NCBI RefSeq assembly: GCF_021354595.1
Contig: NZ_JADWYJ010000003.1
Location: 682,001-746,000 of the forward strand
Source: Maribellus sp. CM-23
GTDB lineage: Bacteria > Bacteroidota > Bacteroidia > Bacteroidales > Prolixibacteraceae
Length of the DNA stretch: 64,000 nucleotides
Reading direction: 5' to 3'
In this document: positions 19,412 through 28,667 of the stretch, piece by piece
How the letters are laid out: every line of letters starts with the position of its first letter
How positions within the stretch are numbered: position 1 is the first letter of the stretch
Made by a program: the position numbers and the translations under genes
Notes under the pieces: generated by a model
Told to the model about the DNA's origin: nothing
What the model saw: only the letters and a program-made list of their open reading frames with translations
Database searches by the model: none

Positions 19412-20428
19412 ATGATCCGCTTTTTTGAAAACTATTCACTGAAAGACCACAATACATTTGGGATTGACGCCAAAGCCAAATACTTTTTTGAATTTACCGA
19501 GGTAGAAGATCTGGCCGTTTTTTTTCGCAGCAATAAAAGCTGGCGCGAAGAAAAACTGATTGTGCTGGGGGAGGGCAGCAACATTCTTTTTATGAATGAT
19601 TTTGACGGTTTGGTGATCCATCCCAAAGTACCGGGGATTTTTCCGGTGTACGAAGACCGTCAGAACCAATGGATCGAGGCCGGAGCCGGAGAAAGCTGGG
19701 ACGATTTGGTTGATTATTGTGTGACTTACGGACTGGGAGGCGTTGAAAATCTTTCGTTGATTCCCGGAAAAGTGGGGGCCGCGCCGGTTCAAAACATTGG
19801 CGCCTACGGACAGGAAGTTTGTGCAGTTGTGGAGAAAGTAAAAGGTTTTGATCTCGAGAAAGAGGAAATTGCGGAGTTTTCGGCCAGTGAATGTCGCTTT
19901 GCTTACCGCGACAGTATTTTCAAAAGCTATTTGAAGAACAGGTTTATCATCACTTCGGTGATTTTCCGGCTGGAAAAATTTCCGGAGTTTAAGCTGGGAT
20001 ACGGCGATCTGGAAGCAAAAGTGAAGGGAAAAGGCGATGTTAATTTGCATACCATTCGCGAGGCGGTGATTGAAATTCGTTCTTCGAAATTACCCGATGT
20101 TAAAGAGTTTGGAAATGCCGGTAGTTTCTTTAAAAATCCGGTGGTAGATGGTTCGCTGGCTGAACGTTTAAAAGCAGAATTTGAAACGCTTCCTGTGTAT
20201 CCGGCAGGGGAGGGAAAGGCAAAGCTGGCGGCGGGTTGGCTGATTGAACAGGCCGGCTGGAAAGGTGTGCGCGAAGGCAATGTGGGTGTTCATGAAAAAC
20301 AGGCGCTCGTGCTGGTAAATTATGGCAATGCCACCGGAAAAGAAGTCTGGGACTTTTCAGAAAAAATAAAATGTTCGGTGCTTGAAAAATTTGATGTTGA
20401 ACTGGAACGGGAAGTAAACTGTATCTGA
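19412..20428 (+). CDS. murB: UDP-N-acetylenolpyruvoylglucosamine reductase MurB
   Basis: MurB is a flavoenzyme that reduces UDP-GlcNAc-enolpyruvate to UDP-MurNAc in peptidoglycan synthesis. The protein has 338 residues, in the type I (E. coli-like) range. The N-terminal SLKDHNTFGIDAKA and LGEGSNILF motifs bind FAD. The segment LSLIPGKVGAAPVQNIGAYG lies at about 115-134. The catalytic serine is in NAGSFFKNP near residue 235, and the C-terminal half has AAGWLIEQAGWKG. It stands alone, away from the other mur genes. Confidence 0.95.
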   Translation: MIRFFENYSLKDHNTFGIDAKAKYFFEFTEVEDLAVFFRSNKSWREEKLIVLGEGSNILFMNDFDGLVIHPKVPGIFPVYEDRQNQWIEAGAGESWDDLVDYCVTYGLGGVENLSLIPGKVGAAPVQNIGAYGQEVCAVVEKVKGFDLEKEEIAEFSASECRFAYRDSIFKSYLKNRFIITSVIFRLEKFPEFKLGYGDLEAKVKGKGDVNLHTIREAVIEIRSSKLPDVKEFGNAGSFFKNPVVDGSLAERLKAEFETLPVYPAGEGKAKLAAGWLIEQAGWKGVREGNVGVHEKQALVLVNYGNATGKEVWDFSEKIKCSVLEKFDVELEREVNCI

Positions 20429-20445
20429 TCGCTTGCTGACTGTTT

Positions 20446-21030
20446 TTAGTTTCTAATTGGCGGTTTATTTGGAAGCACAAGTTGGTATAAACACTCAGCC
20501 ATTTCTTCCAGGTTTAGTTTGAGGTCGGGTTGAACTGCTTTTAAGGCAAATCGCGGCATTACCGGCGAAGTAGCCTTGCACGGATTCTGAATGATGGTTT
20601 TTCCTCCAAATTGTTTGATGGTTTTCAGGCCATTGGTTCCATCCGAATTGGCTCCGGTGAGCACGATCCCGATCACTTGGTTTTTGTAGGCCCAAGCAGC
20701 TGTTTCAAAAAGAATGTCAATGGATGGCCTGGAGAAATTCAGTTTTTTCTCAGCAGATAGGGAGAAACTGTAATCGTCTTCAATTTGGAGGTGGTAGCCG
20801 GGAGGGGCAAAATAAACAAACCCGGGAAGTATGGGTTCGTTGGCTTCTGCTTCTTTTACTTCCAGTTCGCAAATCGCATTCAGGTGGCGAATAAAAATGT
20901 CGTTGCTGTGCTCGCCTATATGCAATACAATGACCACAGGAACCGGGAAATCCTTTTTCAGTTCCGGCAAAATTATATTCAAAGCTTCCAGCCCGCCGTA
21001 AGAGGTGCCAATTACAACCGCCCGATACAT
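20446..21030 (-). CDS. cheB: CheB-type protein-glutamate methylesterase (stand-alone catalytic domain)
   Basis: The 194-residue protein is a single CheB methylesterase domain with the Ser10 (GTSYGG), His37 (VLHIGE) and Asp130 (LTGANSDG) triad positions. CheB normally carries an N-terminal receiver domain; here it is missing, and receivers are instead on the two hybrid kinases upstream. Its start overlaps the cheR stop by one base, so the two are translationally coupled. There are no chemoreceptors, CheA or CheW nearby. It probably works in a CheB/CheR stress- or surface-signalling module and not in motility (inference). Confidence 0.9.
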   Translation of the reverse strand: MYRAVVIGTSYGGLEALNIILPELKKDFPVPVVIVLHIGEHSNDIFIRHLNAICELEVKEAEANEPILPGFVYFAPPGYHLQIEDDYSFSLSAEKKLNFSRPSIDILFETAAWAYKNQVIGIVLTGANSDGTNGLKTIKQFGGKTIIQNPCKATSPVMPRFALKAVQPDLKLNLEEMAECLYQLVLPNKPPIRN

Positions 21031-21872
21031 CAGATTATTTTCTTTTTAAAAATTTTCAGCCGTTGATCGATGGTATCAAATTTATCCTCCACACTGGTAA
21101 ATCTCAAACTTTCTTTGGTTCCGAGGCACAGTACTCCCGAAGGTGTCAGACTTTCATGAAACAGATTCAGGACTTTATCCTGCAACTGTTTTTCGAAATA
21201 GATCAGTACGTTTCGGCACAAAATCAGGTTTACTTCCGCAAAAACACTGTCGGTTACCAGGTTGTGGTCCGAGAAGACAATGCGGTTCGAAAGCATTTTG
21301 TCGAACATAACAGACCCGTACATTGACTTGTAATAGTCGTCCAGTTTTTTCTTCCCGCCTGCTTTGAGGTAGTTGCTTTCGTATTGTTGCATATCCGACT
21401 TTTGGTAAACTCCTTCTTTGGCTATCTTGAGCACCTTGCGGTTAAAGTCAGTGGCATAGATCTGGCAGCGGTCCAGCAATCCCTCTTCCTGAAGAAGAAT
21501 GGCCAGGGAATAAACCTCCTCGCCGGTAGCGCACCCGGCATGCCATATTTTGAAAAATGTATAGGTCTTTAGTTTCGGGACAATGTTTTCGCGAAACGAC
21601 AGGTAGAAATCGGGATCGCGGAACATTTCTGTAACATTGATCGACAGTTCATCCAGTAATTCCCTGAAAAAGTCGGGTTCTCTCAGTACCCTGTTTTGCA
21701 GGTCTGTAACTGTTTTCAGATCATTTAGTCCGAGAAAGTTGAGTACCCTGCGCCGAACATGAGCTTTGCTGTAATTTCTGAAGTCATAACCGTATTTCAG
21801 GTAAATGCCCTCAAAAAGCAATTTTAGCTCAATGGCCAGTAATTCGGTATTTGAATCATAGTAGTTATTCAT
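21030..21872 (-). CDS. cheR: CheR-type protein-glutamate methyltransferase
   Basis: The 280-residue protein has the N-terminal helical CheR domain (about 10-70) and a SAM-dependent methyltransferase domain. That domain contains NVTEMFRDPDFY, the SAM-binding WHAGCATGEEVYSLA and the late motif CRNVLIYF. It would methylate glutamates on a receptor-like coiled coil; the substrate may be the large hybrid kinase upstream, which has long helical regions (inference). The start overlaps the end of the upstream kinase gene by 8 bases. Confidence 0.92.
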   Translation of the reverse strand: MNNYYDSNTELLAIELKLLFEGIYLKYGYDFRNYSKAHVRRRVLNFLGLNDLKTVTDLQNRVLREPDFFRELLDELSINVTEMFRDPDFYLSFRENIVPKLKTYTFFKIWHAGCATGEEVYSLAILLQEEGLLDRCQIYATDFNRKVLKIAKEGVYQKSDMQQYESNYLKAGGKKKLDDYYKSMYGSVMFDKMLSNRIVFSDHNLVTDSVFAEVNLILCRNVLIYFEKQLQDKVLNLFHESLTPSGVLCLGTKESLRFTSVEDKFDTIDQRLKIFKKKII

Positions 21873-23487
21873 ATTTCAGCGAATACCCGTTTGCTTTTAC
21901 TTTGAATCCTTCCTGCAATACCGTTATAAGCTCTTTTTCCGAAAATGGTTTACTTAAAAAGTTATTCATTCCCGCACTGAGGCAATCATTTTTATCCTTG
22001 TTTAATGAATTGGCAGTAACTGCAGCAATGTATGTAAGCGGGAAATTCTCATTTTCCTGTTCGTATTCACGGATCATAGAAGTTGCCTGCAGACCGTCTG
22101 TTCCGGGCATTTGCATGTCCATAAATATAATGTCGTATGGATCGGCTATGTGCATATCAAAGGCTTCCTGTCCGTTTTGTGCAATATCGCTGTTGTAACC
22201 CAGTTGTTTAAGCGACAATTTAAACACTTTTTGGTTGATGAGATTATCTTCAGCGACCAAAATCCGTATATCTTCCGGAAGCTGGTACTGTAGTTCTTTT
22301 TCTCTTTCTTCTAAGGTAGATTTTTTTAGCGGTAGTCGAAAATAAAACTCAGTGCCCTTGCCTTCGGTGCTGATCACATTGATTTCGCCATTCATCAGGT
22401 TCACCAGGTTTTTGGAGATAGCCAGCCCAAGACCGGTTCCTCCGTATCTTCTTGACATGGATGATTCGGTTTGCTGAAATTCTTTGAAAAGCATCTGCTT
22501 GCCTTCTTCTGAAATGCCGATCCCTGTATCGATAACTCTAAAAAGAATTCGCGAGGATTGCTCGTATTCATCCACTAATTCAACGCGGATTTCGACTTTC
22601 CCATGAGGAGTGAATTTAATGGCATTGTTAACCAGGTTCATGAGTATCTGGTTGATCCGCAAAGGGTCGCCACAAAGAACCGACGGAACATTTTCATCAA
22701 TGGTATAGCTAAAGCTGATGCCCTTTTCCTCGGCTTTGAAACGTAGCAACTGGTATACGTTTTTTACCATTTCTCTCAGCTGGAAACTGATAGACTCGAA
22801 TTGAACCTGGCCGGATTCAATCTTGGAGAAATCAAGAATGTCGTTGATGATCAGCATTAGGTTTTCACCGGATTTGGCGATGATGTTGATCAGGTCCTGC
22901 TGTTCGACGTTCAATTCCGATTTTTGCAAGAGCCGGGAAATTCCAATTACACCATTTAACGGCGTGCGAATCTCATGCGACATATTGGCCAGAAACATTG
23001 ACTTTACACGCGTGGCTTCTTCTGCTTTGTCCTTCGCAATTTTGAGATTCAAATTGGCTTCTTCCATGTCTCTGAGCAGGCGGTCGAGTCTTACCCGCTG
23101 ATTGTAAAGATCCAGGAAGATTTTTACCTTGCCCCGCAATATGTCCGGAATAACCGGTTTGGGAATAAAATCTACCGCGCCTGTTTCAATACCTTTTATT
23201 ATATGTAGATCGCTCTGGTGAATGGCCGAAACAAAAATAACCGGCAGGTACCTTGTTTTTTTGCGTTGCCGCATCAACTCCAGGGTTTCGTATCCGTTCA
23301 TTTCGGGCATTTGCACATCCAGTATCACCAGCGCAAATTCTTCTTTCATGGTAAGCTTTAAAGCTTCTGTCCCTGATGTGGCCCGTACAATCCGGATATC
23401 AAAATCTTCCAGAATGGATTCCAGACTGATCAGGTTTTCGGGGAGGTCATCAACAATAAGAATTTGGGGTTTGTTTGCGTCCTTCAT
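21865..23487 (-). CDS. Soluble hybrid histidine kinase (REC-HisKA-HATPase-REC)
   Basis: The 540-residue protein lacks membrane segments. An N-terminal receiver (Asp57 in LVILDVQMP) leads through a coiled coil to the HisKA domain with His171 in MSHEIRTPLNG. An HATPase_c domain follows (N box about 290, DTGIGISEEG, GGTGLGLAISKNL). A C-terminal receiver has its phosphoacceptor at about Asp457 (IIFMDMQMPGTDG). It can receive phosphate from the larger kinase encoded 19 bases upstream and relay it onward. It is co-transcribed with cheR and cheB. Confidence 0.92.
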   Translation of the reverse strand: MKDANKPQILIVDDLPENLISLESILEDFDIRIVRATSGTEALKLTMKEEFALVILDVQMPEMNGYETLELMRQRKKTRYLPVIFVSAIHQSDLHIIKGIETGAVDFIPKPVIPDILRGKVKIFLDLYNQRVRLDRLLRDMEEANLNLKIAKDKAEEATRVKSMFLANMSHEIRTPLNGVIGISRLLQKSELNVEQQDLINIIAKSGENLMLIINDILDFSKIESGQVQFESISFQLREMVKNVYQLLRFKAEEKGISFSYTIDENVPSVLCGDPLRINQILMNLVNNAIKFTPHGKVEIRVELVDEYEQSSRILFRVIDTGIGISEEGKQMLFKEFQQTESSMSRRYGGTGLGLAISKNLVNLMNGEINVISTEGKGTEFYFRLPLKKSTLEEREKELQYQLPEDIRILVAEDNLINQKVFKLSLKQLGYNSDIAQNGQEAFDMHIADPYDIIFMDMQMPGTDGLQATSMIREYEQENENFPLTYIAAVTANSLNKDKNDCLSAGMNNFLSKPFSEKELITVLQEGFKVKANGYSLKYE

Positions 23488-23506
23488 TTGTTTTTCTTTT
23501 TCAATA

Positions 23507-26500
23507 CTAATTCTTGTACAGCCATATCTTCAGCATCGAGAATAATTTCTCTTCGTCCAGAGGTTTGGCCAGGTAGTCGTTTGCCCCGTTTTTCAGAGCG
23601 TTTTCATGGTCTTCTTTCATTGCTTTGGCGGTTAAACAAATAATCGGGATGTTTTTAATCTCCTTGGTCTGGCGAATAATCTGCATGGCTTCGTAACCAT
23701 CCATAACCGGCATCATTACATCCATCAGTATGAGGTCGAAGTCGTGGTTGTGTTTTAAAATGTCGAGTGCCGATTGTCCGTTGTCGGCTTCCGAAACAAT
23801 TATTTCGCGTTCTTCGAGCATTTGACCCAAGGCAAAAACGTTACGAATATCGTCGTCCACCACCAATACCTTTTTGCCTTTGAAAATCAGGTCGTCATTG
23901 GCAAGCGTTGTTTTGGTTTTGATGCCGGGAATATTTTGTGATACCTGGTGCAAAAAGAGCGTCACTTCGTCCATCAGGCGTTCATCCGATTTTATTCCTT
24001 TTAAAATGATCGTATTCGTATAGCTTTCCAGTTCCTTTATTTCCTGTTGACTCATTTCCTTGCCCGTGTATACAATTACTTTCGGGATGGGAATGTTGCT
24101 CGATTTCAGCTTCTCCAACAATTCTTTGCCTGAATAATCGGGCAATCCCAAATCAAGGATGATACAATCGAACGAATCATTTTTCATTAACTGATAGGCT
24201 TGTTCGGCCAGTCCTGCTTCGATAATGGTTAGGTCGAAGTCAAACAGCAAAGTTTTGATCAGTTCCCTGGTTTGAAGGTTGTCTTCAATGATCAACATCT
24301 TCTTTAGTGAACTGTCAAAATGTTTTTCCAGCGATTTCAGTGCGTCGGCAAACTCGATGGTTTCCAGTGTTTTTAATTCGGACTGCTCTTTTTCCAGGTC
24401 GTGTTCGATGGGGCTGATAACATGAACAGGTAACTTGCCCAGCAGTTTGTGGTTCTTTAGTTTAAGATAATCCTGGCGGTTACCGGTGGCCAGTTCAACA
24501 GCCAGCATTACCGCTTTGGGCCTGTATTTTTCGGCCAGTGCTATCCCGTCGCGGATGGTGGGAGAAACAATAACCTTGTATTTCTTCTCGCGGGCCTGTT
24601 GCATCAGTTTTTGTGCCTGTTCTTTGGCCGGATGAATGACCAGAACAGTTTGTTCGTTGCCGGTTTCGTTCCTGTCGTCTTCGAGGTAAGGAAGCAGGGT
24701 GGCTTGCCCGTTGTCAGCAACAATTTCCTTTTCAACCTTTTTTACTTCTTCTTTTTTGGCCGGTTTACTGCCAGCTTCAATTGTCTGAACTTGTTGTGAT
24801 TTTTCAACCGGAAGATAAACATAGAAGGACGATCCTTGGTTAACAACGCTTTCCAGTTGGATTTCGCCACCCAGTATTTTTATTAATTCGCGTGAAATGG
24901 AAAGTCCCAGCCCCGTTCCTCCAAATTTCCGGGAGATGCTACCATCTGCCTGCTGGAAAGCTTCAAAAATGGATTCCAGCTTTTCCTGGGGGATCCCAAC
25001 TCCTGTATCCGAGATTTTGATACAACAGGTGTTTTCGGTCGTCAAACCCGTCGATCTGAATTTGGTTGTAACAGGTGTTGGCAGAAAATCAACAGCTACC
25101 TTGCCTTTGCTGGTAAATTTAAATGCGTTTGATACCAGGTTTTTTACCACCTGCATTAAACGGTAACGGTCGGTAAGCAGTTTTTGCGGGAAAGCAGAAT
25201 CAATCGTCACTTCAAAGGCCAGATCTTTATCGTCAGCCAATGCATTAAAGTTCATCAGAATCTCGTCCTGCAGATCGGAAGAAAGAACATCCAAAAACTC
25301 AATGCTCATTTTTCCTGCTTCAATTTTTGATAAATCAAGAATTTCGTTGATCAAATGAAGCAGATCAGAGCCGCTTTTGTAAATGATTTTTGCCGATCGG
25401 ACCTGGTCTTCGGTCAGGTTTCCTTTTTTGTTGCTGCTTAGTAAATTTGATAAGATGAGCAAGCTGTTCAAAGGTGTCCGAAGTTCGTGAGACATGTTCG
25501 CCAGAAACTCCGATTTGTACTGGCTGGCCTGCTGTAATTCGTGGGCTTTATTTTCGAGTTGTTCGTGGGTGGCAGTAAGTTCCTGGTTTTTTATGCTGAT
25601 GTCTTCTTTCTGTACTTCCAGTTGGCGGGTACGCTCCTCCAGTTCTTCATTGGCCACACGCAATTCTTCTTGCTGAACCTGTAATTTCTTTTCATTCTCG
25701 GTCAGCACTTTTGCATGTTCTGTCAGCTCTTCGTTGGCCACGCGCAGTTCTTCCTGCTGAACCTGTAATTCGCTGGCCTGATCTTGTGTTTCTTTTAGCA
25801 GCTCATCTGTTTTTATTCTGCTTGCAGCCGAGTTGAGTTTTATAGCAATGATTTCCGAAACCGGGCGCAAAAACTCCAATTCGATATCGGTGTAGGCGTA
25901 AATAGATGATAATTCAATCGCGCCAATCAATAAGTTGTTAAAAATCAAGGGAACAATAACTACTTGCTTGGGTTTGTAATTACCTGTGGCCGAAAAAGTA
26001 GCGTACAAATCTTCCGGTATATCAACAAGCGTTTTTATTTGTTTTGAATTTGCCACCTGGCCAACAATTCCCTCATTTAGTTTTATGAACTTATTCGCTT
26101 TCCCGGAATCTATTCCCAGGTAACTCAATAGTTCAAGGTGTTGTGTGTCCTTGTTGAAATAATAAATTCCACCCAGTTGAGAATGCAATCGTTCCGTTAA
26201 AAAAAGAATGGATTGCCGGGCGATCTCCTGCAGCGTATCGTTGCTGTTGAGTTTGTCATTGATAGTATTGAGGCCCGCCCGGTACCAGGTATCCTGTGTG
26301 ACCTTTTCATGAGATTCTTTCAGGTTTTGTGCCATCTGATTCAGAGCGATGCTTAATTCATCCTCTTCTGACCGGGGTGTTATCTGGCTGCTGTAATCGC
26401 CACCTGCCACTTTTTTTGTGTAATCGATCACTTCGCGGAACCCGTGTTGCAGTTTGCGAAAAGACCGGGCTAACTCTCCAATTTCATTTTTCGAATCAAA

Positions 26501-27268
26501 AACAAGTTCTGTTTTAATATTCCCTTTTGCGATAAGATCGAATTGTTTTACCATTTCCCGAACCGGGAGGTTAATCGACCGGGAGATGTAAAGGGAAACG
26601 GAGCCAATGCTGAATATAAGTAGCAGAACGATCAGGATAATTCCGAGGAACAATAATCGGTTGACTGAATCAATCAAATCATTGATGGAAGTAGCAAAGT
26701 CATTGTAAAACAGTCGCATCTGGTCTAGCTTAGCGCCTAATGATGCTTCCATTTCAGTGTTGTCGATTTGGGAGTTAATGATCAGCTCCTGAATTTCTTT
26801 GCCTAGATGATAGCCCTTTTGAGCAATTTGCTGTGCCTGTGCGAGTTCGTCGGTTTTTACAATGCTCAGCAGTTTAAGCCTTCCTGCCATCAATTCTGCA
26901 TTCGATCGTTTATAGTCGTAAGCCTCCTTGTAATGATAGTACAACGTGTCGATGAATTCTTTCTTTGGAAGCCCGGTTAATTGATCGAGGGTCCCAAAAG
27001 TGTACGACATATCGTTGGCCCGGCGAATTCTGTCCATGGCTTGTTCAAGCATTGCTTCGTCCCGGAACATATGATAGCGATAATAATCTTCAATGCCTTC
27101 CTGAAACGTAAGATTATGGATTCGTTCGGCATTGATAACTATACTCAGCGTTTTGCCCGTGTTGTAAAAATAATTGGAGATGGCTCCGAGGAGGATCAGC
27201 CCCAGAAACGGAAAAATGCTTAAAATCCGGAGTTTGTGGCGGATTTTAAGATCATTAAATGTAAGCAT
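23507..27268 (-). CDS. Giant membrane hybrid histidine kinase (sensor-HAMP-GAF-coiled coil-HisKA-HATPase-multiple REC)
   Basis: The start at 27268 (MLTFNDLKIRHK) gives 1253 residues. A membrane helix at about 15-38 and a second near 215-240 flank an extracytoplasmic helical sensor. HAMP-like segments follow (RSINLPVREMVKQF), then a GAF domain (about 355-495). A coiled coil contains two copies of VQQEELRVANEEL. HisKA has its His in MSHELRTPLN near 592, then comes HATPase_c. A degenerate receiver-like region (about 880-970) is followed by two good receivers, with Asp near 1037 in CIILDLGLPD and near 1181 in LILMDVMMP. The N-terminal organisation resembles kinases linked to multi-step phosphorelays with CheB/CheR. 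It is the first gene of the operon running down to cheB. The longer frame to 27313 adds 15 residues with no match to the usual start. Confidence 0.9.
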   Translation of the reverse strand: MLTFNDLKIRHKLRILSIFPFLGLILLGAISNYFYNTGKTLSIVINAERIHNLTFQEGIEDYYRYHMFRDEAMLEQAMDRIRRANDMSYTFGTLDQLTGLPKKEFIDTLYYHYKEAYDYKRSNAELMAGRLKLLSIVKTDELAQAQQIAQKGYHLGKEIQELIINSQIDNTEMEASLGAKLDQMRLFYNDFATSINDLIDSVNRLLFLGIILIVLLLIFSIGSVSLYISRSINLPVREMVKQFDLIAKGNIKTELVFDSKNEIGELARSFRKLQHGFREVIDYTKKVAGGDYSSQITPRSEEDELSIALNQMAQNLKESHEKVTQDTWYRAGLNTINDKLNSNDTLQEIARQSILFLTERLHSQLGGIYYFNKDTQHLELLSYLGIDSGKANKFIKLNEGIVGQVANSKQIKTLVDIPEDLYATFSATGNYKPKQVVIVPLIFNNLLIGAIELSSIYAYTDIELEFLRPVSEIIAIKLNSAASRIKTDELLKETQDQASELQVQQEELRVANEELTEHAKVLTENEKKLQVQQEELRVANEELEERTRQLEVQKEDISIKNQELTATHEQLENKAHELQQASQYKSEFLANMSHELRTPLNSLLILSNLLSSNKKGNLTEDQVRSAKIIYKSGSDLLHLINEILDLSKIEAGKMSIEFLDVLSSDLQDEILMNFNALADDKDLAFEVTIDSAFPQKLLTDRYRLMQVVKNLVSNAFKFTSKGKVAVDFLPTPVTTKFRSTGLTTENTCCIKISDTGVGIPQEKLESIFEAFQQADGSISRKFGGTGLGLSISRELIKILGGEIQLESVVNQGSSFYVYLPVEKSQQVQTIEAGSKPAKKEEVKKVEKEIVADNGQATLLPYLEDDRNETGNEQTVLVIHPAKEQAQKLMQQAREKKYKVIVSPTIRDGIALAEKYRPKAVMLAVELATGNRQDYLKLKNHKLLGKLPVHVISPIEHDLEKEQSELKTLETIEFADALKSLEKHFDSSLKKMLIIEDNLQTRELIKTLLFDFDLTIIEAGLAEQAYQLMKNDSFDCIILDLGLPDYSGKELLEKLKSSNIPIPKVIVYTGKEMSQQEIKELESYTNTIILKGIKSDERLMDEVTLFLHQVSQNIPGIKTKTTLANDDLIFKGKKVLVVDDDIRNVFALGQMLEEREIIVSEADNGQSALDILKHNHDFDLILMDVMMPVMDGYEAMQIIRQTKEIKNIPIICLTAKAMKEDHENALKNGANDYLAKPLDEEKLFSMLKIWLYKN

Positions 27269-27440
27269 AAAATAAATGGTTGATTTTGGCGCAAAAATAT
27301 ACAATGATCCCACATTCCGACCTACAGATACAAGCTAGTTTTAACAATTTATTGTTTATTATTTAACTATCAGGTTGGAACGACCGTACCAGCACTCTTG
27401 AATCGGCTTTTTGACAAAACAATAGTTATAAGCAATTCTG

Positions 27441-28502
27441 TTATTTGTAAATCCTGTTCTTATCGAGTGCCGTCCGGTATTTGGCAGCGTTGCGGTTGTG
27501 TTGCGCCAGTGTTTTGGCAAAGTTGTGGTAGCCCGAAAAATCTTCCTTCGCACACATGTAAATAAAGTCGTGTTTCTCGTAGTTCAGCACGGCATCAATC
27601 GAGCTAACCGAAGGGAAACAAATGGGACCCGGAGGCAAGCCTGCATATTTATAAGTATTGTAAGGCGAATCAATTTCGAGGTGTTTGTTGAGGATTCGGC
27701 GAAGAGAAAAATCACCCACTGCGTATTTGATGGTTGGATCGGCCTGTAGCGGGATATTTCGACGCAACCGGTTGATGTAAAGACCCGCAACCCATTTCAG
27801 CTCATCGGCTTTGGCGGTTTCTGATTCAACCACCGAAGCCAGAATGGAAACCTGCACAGGAGTCAGCTCCAGTGTTTTTGCCTTGTTTTTTCGGTCTTCG
27901 TTCCAGAAACGTTCGTATTCGCGGTACATGCGGGTGCCAAATTCTTCTGCATCGGTAGTCCAGTACATCTCGTAAGTGTTCGGAATAAACATGGTCCGGT
28001 AGGTTTCTGCATCAAAGCCTCTTTCGCTGATTTCCTGCTCGTTGGCGAAAAGCTGCAAAATCGACAAAGAATCAGCCCACAGGTACTTACTTACTTTGCC
28101 TGCGAGATCTTCTTTTATGCGAATGTTGTTGAAAGTTACGTCCACCGGGTCTTGGTTGCCGCTCCTGAGTTTATTCACCAGCGCATTGGTGGTCATATTG
28201 GTTTTCAGGATATAACGCCCCGGTTTTACATTCGAAGGGTAACTTTTTTTATCGGAAACCCATCTAAAAGCTTTGTTGTCGACCAATACTGCGGCCTTTT
28301 CCAGTTCTTTGTAAACCGCCTCAAAATCCTGGTTTTCCCCGATCAGCAAAACATAGTCGGTTTTTACGTTGGCGTCAAAAGTGTAATGATAGAGTTTGTA
28401 GGCACGCGCTCCCACGATTACAACGGCTATGGCAAAGAAAATAATGATGAACTTCCCGATTTTTGGAAACGTCATAGCCCTGCTTTTTTGTTCGATCGTC
28501 AT
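27441..28502 (-). CDS. mltG: Endolytic peptidoglycan transglycosylase MltG
   Basis: MltG cleaves nascent glycan strands and is thought to end their elongation. The 353-residue protein has one N-terminal membrane anchor (about 15-35). A YceG domain includes the catalytic Glu in VVESET near 222. Conserved segments follow: IPLQADPTIKYA, YNTYKYAGLPPGPICFPS and a C-terminal KEDFSGYHNFAKTLAQHN. The upstream TATCTTTG (minus strand, 28524-28531) matches the -7 box and would give a very short leader. Confidence 0.93.
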   Translation of the reverse strand: MTIEQKSRAMTFPKIGKFIIIFFAIAVVIVGARAYKLYHYTFDANVKTDYVLLIGENQDFEAVYKELEKAAVLVDNKAFRWVSDKKSYPSNVKPGRYILKTNMTTNALVNKLRSGNQDPVDVTFNNIRIKEDLAGKVSKYLWADSLSILQLFANEQEISERGFDAETYRTMFIPNTYEMYWTTDAEEFGTRMYREYERFWNEDRKNKAKTLELTPVQVSILASVVESETAKADELKWVAGLYINRLRRNIPLQADPTIKYAVGDFSLRRILNKHLEIDSPYNTYKYAGLPPGPICFPSVSSIDAVLNYEKHDFIYMCAKEDFSGYHNFAKTLAQHNRNAAKYRTALDKNRIYK

Positions 28503-28667
28503 AAATTATGATAGTTTACCGTTCAAAGATAAAATTTAATTCACACCTGACCGACGTGCTAACTTACACTTAACGCATATTCTAAATAACCCCTGTAGAT
28601 AATTTTTTACTGGTTGATCAGTCTAAATTCATTAATTTTGGCCGAAAATTCTGAAAAACTGAAAATT

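Noticed and set aside
28601..28640. Full promoter before the flavodiiron gene
   Set aside because: TAATTTTG is a good -7 box but the nearest TTG is only 16 bases upstream, so the -33 element is not convincing.
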